From Pseudomonas sp. MTM4 (GTDB lineage: Bacteria; Pseudomonadota; Gammaproteobacteria; Pseudomonadales; Pseudomonadaceae), in contig NZ_CP048411.1 in assembly GCF_019355055.1 (NCBI RefSeq), forward strand, positions 3,065,501 to 3,129,500: 64,000 bases of DNA. Direction: 5' to 3'. Every line of letters starts with the position of its first letter. Position 1 is the first letter of the stretch. The translations under genes and the position numbers were made by a program. Under the pieces are notes generated by a model. That model searched no databases and had not been told where the DNA came from. It was given only the letters and a program-made list of their open reading frames with translations. Below, piece by piece: positions 59,890 through 64,000 of the stretch.

Positions 59890-60969
59890 ATGCGTATGAC
59901 GTGCCACAGGCGATTGCTGTCGCTTTGTCTGCTTGCCCTCGTGCCGATGTCGTCAATTGCCGATCCAGGCGTCTCCACACTCGAAGCCGCGCGGAGCGAA
60001 TGGTCGACCTATCGCTTTCCGTTGTTCGAAGGCGAATCGGCTGCGCTGGAGCGAATCAATATCTACCTGCACGCGTTCGAACTCGACGGTTTGCCGGGCC
60101 ACTTCAAGCAGTCGCCGTTCGAGCGAATCTGGCCGAAAGAGGAGGCGGGGCACGGTGTGGTCAGCCTCGATTACGAAATCCATGCGCACACGCCTGGCTT
60201 CCTTTCGCTGGATATCATTGGTGAGTATTACGGCGCTTATCTCAGCATGGGCCGCAACAGCTATGCGTTCGCGCTAGCCGATGGCTCGCCCCTTTCGTTG
60301 TTCGATCTGTTCAGCGAGTCGGGTCTGCAGCGGCTACGTGAACGGGTAAGCCAGGCGCGGATAGAGCGCATCGAGAATTTCCTTGCCCGAATTCCAGCGA
60401 ACAGCGCCACTGACGAAGAGGCCGAGTCTGCCGCCATTCAGCGTGGAATCTACGAGCACTGCTTGCCGCGCCATCTCGACTCCAATCTCGCTCATGACAG
60501 GCTGGTGCTCAAACAAGCGCAGCTGACCCTAATTGCGGAAAGATGCTCGGCGCATGCAGTACGCGCACTGGATGATCTTGATGAGTTTTCGAACAGTTTC
60601 GCCTACACCGATCTTGCGGAGGATCTCAGTTCGTACGGACGCTGCCTGCTGCTGGAGCAACGCGGCGATTGCAGGCAGCTGGCGAAGCCGCAGGTAGGCG
60701 GCGTTTACCGCGGTGTGATCGAGAGCCGTCATCGAATAACCCTGGCAATCACACCACCTAGTGTCGAAGGGGCGGCCAGAGCCGCCTATTTTCGCAACGA
60801 GGACGATGGCCCGATTGAACTTGCCGTGCGCCACGACGCCAACCGCACCTTGCTTCGAGAGCAGCGTGACGTACCCGCGCTGTTCGAGCTTCGGCTTGGC
60901 CGCGACGGCCAACTCAGTGGCAGCTGGCAAAAAGACGGCGGCCCGCCACTGCCCGTCAATCTGCGCTGA
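59890..60969 (+). CDS. exported protein of unknown function
   Basis: The 359-residue product (ATG at 59890, or 59896) has a signal peptide, RRLLSLCLLALVPMSSIAD. The mature part has a DUF3298/RsiV-like look around VSLDYEIHAHTPGFLSLDIIGEYYGAYLSMGRNSYAFALADGSPLSLFDLF, and the C-terminus ends with a beta-rich part (FELRLGRDGQLSGSWQKDGG). It should be periplasmic. No partner gene is apparent. Confidence 0.65.
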   Translation: MRMTCHRRLLSLCLLALVPMSSIADPGVSTLEAARSEWSTYRFPLFEGESAALERINIYLHAFELDGLPGHFKQSPFERIWPKEEAGHGVVSLDYEIHAHTPGFLSLDIIGEYYGAYLSMGRNSYAFALADGSPLSLFDLFSESGLQRLRERVSQARIERIENFLARIPANSATDEEAESAAIQRGIYEHCLPRHLDSNLAHDRLVLKQAQLTLIAERCSAHAVRALDDLDEFSNSFAYTDLAEDLSSYGRCLLLEQRGDCRQLAKPQVGGVYRGVIESRHRITLAITPPSVEGAARAAYFRNEDDGPIELAVRHDANRTLLREQRDVPALFELRLGRDGQLSGSWQKDGGPPLPVNLR

Positions 60970-61087
60970 TTGCGTTGCCGATCCGCGCCGCTGGGGCGAC
61001 CAGCGAGGTCACGCTGGTCGAAAGGCAGAGCAAGCACAGAGTGTTTATATGGTTGTCGCTGCAACCACGGCGATTCGACGTCGCGTT

Positions 61088-62158
61088 TCAAACCAAGGGG
61101 TTGGGTGGCACCAGGCGAGGCTCTGGCGCCCGGGCTAGGCGTTGCTTGAACTTCATGGCCGGCGCCTCGATCAGGTGCCAGGACAGGATCGCCAGCAACA
61201 AGGTGGGCGCCAGGCTTATGACCGTCAGCCAGAACACACCGATTTCGTGGCCAAGCAGATAGACGGTGAGCTGCTGGAAAGGGAAGGCGTAGATGTACAT
61301 GCCATAGGAGAAATCGCCGTACTTGCCGAACCGGGAAAGCAACGGAATCGGCGCATAGGCGAGATAGATCACCAGATAAGGCAGCGCGATCACATAAACA
61401 TACGGCCCGGCGGCGGTATGAAACGTCAACACCAGTGCCGCGACGAACAGGGCGGCAATCCAGCCGCGCCAGGGCAGTGCGTCGCGGTAGAGGAAGATGG
61501 CAGCGCCGGTGTAATACAGCAGGCCCAACTTGAAGACGTTGGTGATGAAGAAGGACTCGATCCCGAGCCGCTCCAGTAACCAGAAGTAGCCCAGGGCGAG
61601 GCCGGCGATGGGCAAAAAGATCAGCCGAGGCTTCAACAAACCAACCAGACCCATGACCAGCACGCCCAGGTACATCAGTACCTCGAGCGGAAGCGTCCAC
61701 AGCGATCCGTTCACCACGTTCGGATAGATGTTATGGCTGAACACGCCCGGCAGCTCGAAGCGCGTGACGAGCAAGATGTTCTGCAGGTATGTCCAGGTGA
61801 TGGGGGACGAGAAATAGCTGGTCATGCTGCGCTCGGTCACCAGCGGGCCGATGACGAACGCCGATAACAGAACGGCCAGTATCAAGGCTGGAAAGACCCG
61901 CAACGCGCGCTTGATCAGGAAGCTTCTCGCACTGCTGCTATTGATCCAGGACGACGTGATCAGGTAGCCGCTGATGACGAAGAAGATCGCGACGGCGAAT
62001 TCCCCGCCGTTCTCATAGCCGGTCAGCAGCTCGATGGGCTCGTCAGGCCGGCGCCCGGTCAGCGGATAACTGTGAACGAGCAGCACCAACGACGCTGCAA
62101 AAAAGCGCAGGAAATCAAAGTTGTTTTCCCGGGCATGCAAAGGTCTCTTGGAATCCAT
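61088..62158 (-). CDS. acyltransferase 3 family membrane protein (OatA/OafA-like)
   Basis: The 356-residue product has ten membrane segments. The family start NNFDFLRFFAASLVLLVHSYPLTGRRP contains the conserved Arg and His; FAVAIFFVISGYLITSS and RSFLIKRALRVFPAL follow. It ends without a periplasmic SGNH domain. Such enzymes O-acetylate surface polysaccharides, lipopolysaccharide or peptidoglycan. No glycan genes are next to it. Start at ATG 62158 (MDSKRPLHARENN). Confidence 0.9.
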   Translation of the reverse strand: MDSKRPLHARENNFDFLRFFAASLVLLVHSYPLTGRRPDEPIELLTGYENGGEFAVAIFFVISGYLITSSWINSSSARSFLIKRALRVFPALILAVLLSAFVIGPLVTERSMTSYFSSPITWTYLQNILLVTRFELPGVFSHNIYPNVVNGSLWTLPLEVLMYLGVLVMGLVGLLKPRLIFLPIAGLALGYFWLLERLGIESFFITNVFKLGLLYYTGAAIFLYRDALPWRGWIAALFVAALVLTFHTAAGPYVYVIALPYLVIYLAYAPIPLLSRFGKYGDFSYGMYIYAFPFQQLTVYLLGHEIGVFWLTVISLAPTLLLAILSWHLIEAPAMKFKQRLARAPEPRLVPPNPLV

Positions 62159-62318
62159 TGCCGCTCTCTCTCTCCGCAACGGCCTCTTAGCCGAGTACTA
62201 CCGTTGTAGACGATCTATTTTGCGCGGCTGTGAATCACTCGCAATTCCGACCGACGGTCATGAATCGTCCGGCCCTGCGCTCGTCGGAAGACGAATGCAT
62301 GTTGATCGTTCTCATATA

Positions 62319-62334
62319 CTGTATGCATGAACAG
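62319..62334 (+). promoter_or_regulatory. LexA (SOS) box
   Basis: CTGTATGCATGAACAG fits CTG-N10-CAG and lies 16 bases before the start codon of the radical SAM gene at 62350. The P. aeruginosa orthologue PA0069 is known as part of the LexA regulon. Confidence 0.8.
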
Positions 62335-62349
62335 TTATGAGGGCTGCCC

Positions 62350-63414
62350 ATGTCCAGCATCGTCGCCACACCACGCGGTCGCGGTACCGCCATAAATCCG
62401 CACAACCGTTTCGCGCCGACCCTTAGCGAAGCCTATGACGACGGCTGGGAGCAGGAAGTACCGCCGACCCGCGCGACCGAAGTGCGCAGCGAGACGGCAA
62501 AGTCCGTCATCACTCGCAACCAGTCACCGGACGTTGGCTTCGATCGTTCGGTCAATCCGTATCGGGGTTGTGAGCATGGCTGTATTTACTGCTTCGCAAG
62601 GCCCAGCCATGCCTATTGGGACCTGTCGCCGGGCATCGATTTCGAGACGCGGCTGATCGCTAAGACTAACCTTGCCGAGCGCCTGGAGCAGGAGCTGAGC
62701 AAGCCCGGCTACGTGCCGCAACCCATCGCGCTGGGAGTCAATACCGACGCCTATCAGCCGCTGGAGCGCGAGCAGCGGCTGACGCGTCAGGCATTGGAAA
62801 TACTGCTGCGCTTCAAGCATCCGGTGCACATCATCACCAAGGGTTCGCTGGTGCTGCGCGATCTGGATCTGCTGGTGCCTTTGGCCGAGCAACGGCTGGT
62901 CAGCGTCTCGGTCAGCCTGACCACCCTGGATGACGAGCTCAAGCGCATCATGGAGCCTCGCGCGGCCTCGCCCGCGGCGCGCCTGCGCGTTTTGCGGACT
63001 CTGCACGAGGCGGGTGTTCCGGTCAGCGTGATGTGCGCGCCGATGATTCCAATGATCAACGACATGGAGCTGGAGCGCATGCTCGAGGCCGCGCGCGAGG
63101 CCGGTGCGGCGTCGGCGGGTTATGTCCTGCTGCGCCTGCCCCACGAGGTGGCGGAGCTATTCGAGGCCTGGTTGACCGAGCATTTCCCGCAGCGCGCGGC
63201 GCATGTGATGAGCCTGGTACGCCAGTCGCGCGGCGGTAAGGACTACGACAGCCGCTTCGGCAGCCGCATGCGCGGAGAAGGGCAGTTCGCTCAGCTACTC
63301 GCTCAACGGTTCCAGCTGGCCTGCAAGCGCCTGGGCTACAACCGTCGCGATCAGAACTTCGGTCTCGATTGCAGCCGCTTCGCGCCGCCAGGGCAGCAAT
63401 TGAGCCTGCTCTGA
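62350..63414 (+). CDS. PA0069-family radical SAM protein (SOS-regulated)
   Basis: The 354-residue protein has the radical SAM cluster motif CEHGCIYC (Cys74, Cys78, Cys81) after SVNPYRG, as in SplB-like DNA-repair lyases, plus QPIALGVNTDAYQPLER and VHIITKGSLVLRD. Spore photoproduct lyase relatives of this short type are widespread; here the substrate is unknown. The LexA box just upstream suggests induction by DNA damage, which fits a repair function. Length is normal for the family. Confidence 0.92.
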   Translation: MSSIVATPRGRGTAINPHNRFAPTLSEAYDDGWEQEVPPTRATEVRSETAKSVITRNQSPDVGFDRSVNPYRGCEHGCIYCFARPSHAYWDLSPGIDFETRLIAKTNLAERLEQELSKPGYVPQPIALGVNTDAYQPLEREQRLTRQALEILLRFKHPVHIITKGSLVLRDLDLLVPLAEQRLVSVSVSLTTLDDELKRIMEPRAASPAARLRVLRTLHEAGVPVSVMCAPMIPMINDMELERMLEAAREAGAASAGYVLLRLPHEVAELFEAWLTEHFPQRAAHVMSLVRQSRGGKDYDSRFGSRMRGEGQFAQLLAQRFQLACKRLGYNRRDQNFGLDCSRFAPPGQQLSLL

Positions 63415-63638
63415 GCTGTCTATGGAAGCGCCTCGGCAGCCTGCATTCGCCGCGGGGCGCGGCCTCTACAAATCGCCACGGGAGGCTTACTCGTGTGAAC
63501 TGCTCGGCGCGATGCTTCTCGGTTGCCGGCAGGCCTAAACCGTCTGGTGCACGGAACCAACCCTAGCGGCGAGCGCACCAAACCCTATATTCCTGCGAGC
63601 CGGCCGGCACGGCGCTCGCTTCCGTAGGTGGAGGTGAT

Positions 63639-63899
63639 GTGGACTGGATCGATCTGCTGCAATGGCCGGCTATGGTCATCACCGTTTTGGCGGCGTGGTT
63701 GATCGGCTCGCTGAAACCGAGCCGGCGCACGGTGGGCTTCTGGTGTTTTCTGCTGAGCAACCTGCTTTGGGTGATCTGGGGTTGGCATGCCCAGGCCTGG
63801 GCGCTGATCACGCTGCAGGTGTGTCTTGCGCTGATGAATATCCGCGGCGTGAAGAAGAACGATCAGCCGCGCGAAGCGGAAGCTAACCCGAGCACCTGA
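63639..63899 (+). CDS. small membrane protein, unknown function
   Basis: The 86-residue product starts at GTG 63639, with GGAGGTGA directly upstream. It has three membrane segments in a row (about 5-24, 32-48, 50-68) and a charged tail. RRTVGFWCFLLSNLLWVIWGW reminds of PnuC-like transporters, but it is too short and not called as one. The 223 bases before it (63415-63638) and the 101 after it show no gene. Confidence 0.72.
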   Translation: MDWIDLLQWPAMVITVLAAWLIGSLKPSRRTVGFWCFLLSNLLWVIWGWHAQAWALITLQVCLALMNIRGVKKNDQPREAEANPST

Positions 63900-64000
63900 T
63901 GAAATTGCCAGTCGGAGAACGCTGTCTATACTCCGATCGTAAGCGTACCGATTGAATCCGACTGCGCGTGCAAAGCGAAGGCTGGTGACCAGGAATTGGG

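Overview
The window looks like a chromosomal segment of a Pseudomonas, most likely the Stutzerimonas (Pseudomonas) stutzeri group. Reasons: GC-rich coding; divergent trpI/trpBA; the sbp-cysT-cysW-cysA cluster with an oscA relic; prlC next to a YheV-type gene; a PA0069-type radical SAM gene; and, above all, cassette recombination sites (attC) of the roughly 75-bp P. stutzeri type. No rRNA, tRNA or CRISPR array was seen. All calls come from reading sequence and translations; no database search was run.

Left part (1-18.3 kb) is an accessory mosaic. It holds two blocks of integron gene cassettes without an integrase: block A at about 3.53-5.24 kb and block B at about 15.16-18.25 kb. Each block starts with a similar short sequence ending in a GTTAGRC core, which may be attI-like. 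Upstream of both are sequences of the same NERD-domain helicase: intact before block A, a 5' relic before block B, and another 5' relic at 0.54-0.75 kb. A decayed DUF2934 copy at 0.27-0.46 kb matches an intact one at 10.96 kb, so the locus was apparently duplicated and then eroded. Cassettes encode small hypothetical, membrane, DUF2513, DUF4145 and HEPN-like proteins; several are truncated or carry a stop. Between the blocks lie ACT, DUF1993, a truncated monooxygenase-type gene, an orphan type VI secretion cargo islet (PAAR, DUF6402-like, small exported protein), a cupin, an AraC regulator, a quinone oxidoreductase and a hybrid sensor kinase.

Middle part (18.4-40.3 kb) is core-like, but its gaps are full of REP repeats (GTAGGGTGGGCT...AGCCCACC), with the presumed REP transposase (RAYT) at 28.2-28.7 kb among them. 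Genes: an MsbA-like ABC exporter, YdgA-type DUF945 protein, 5'-nucleotidase, DUF4126, stress protein, yghU, trpA-trpB with divergent trpI, and galE. A glycan operon (34.05-39.65 kb) follows: glycosyltransferase, UDP-galactopyranose mutase, clan GH-A glycosidase-like protein, ABC exporter and a KTSC protein. Together with galE it could make and export a galactofuranose-containing glycan.

Right part (40.3-64 kb) is mostly ordinary chromosome: flavin monooxygenase, two paralogous lipoproteins, a lipoprotein aminopeptidase, a pair of ferritin-like proteins, the sulfate uptake genes, a frameshifted oscA, hydrolases, gamma-carbonic anhydrase, AraC plus bile-acid-type symporter, prlC, DUF1835, acyltransferase and the radical SAM gene behind a LexA box. 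REPs are not seen here; instead there is a different stem-loop repeat (three copies) and a 195-bp MITE-like palindrome with perfect 21-bp ends.
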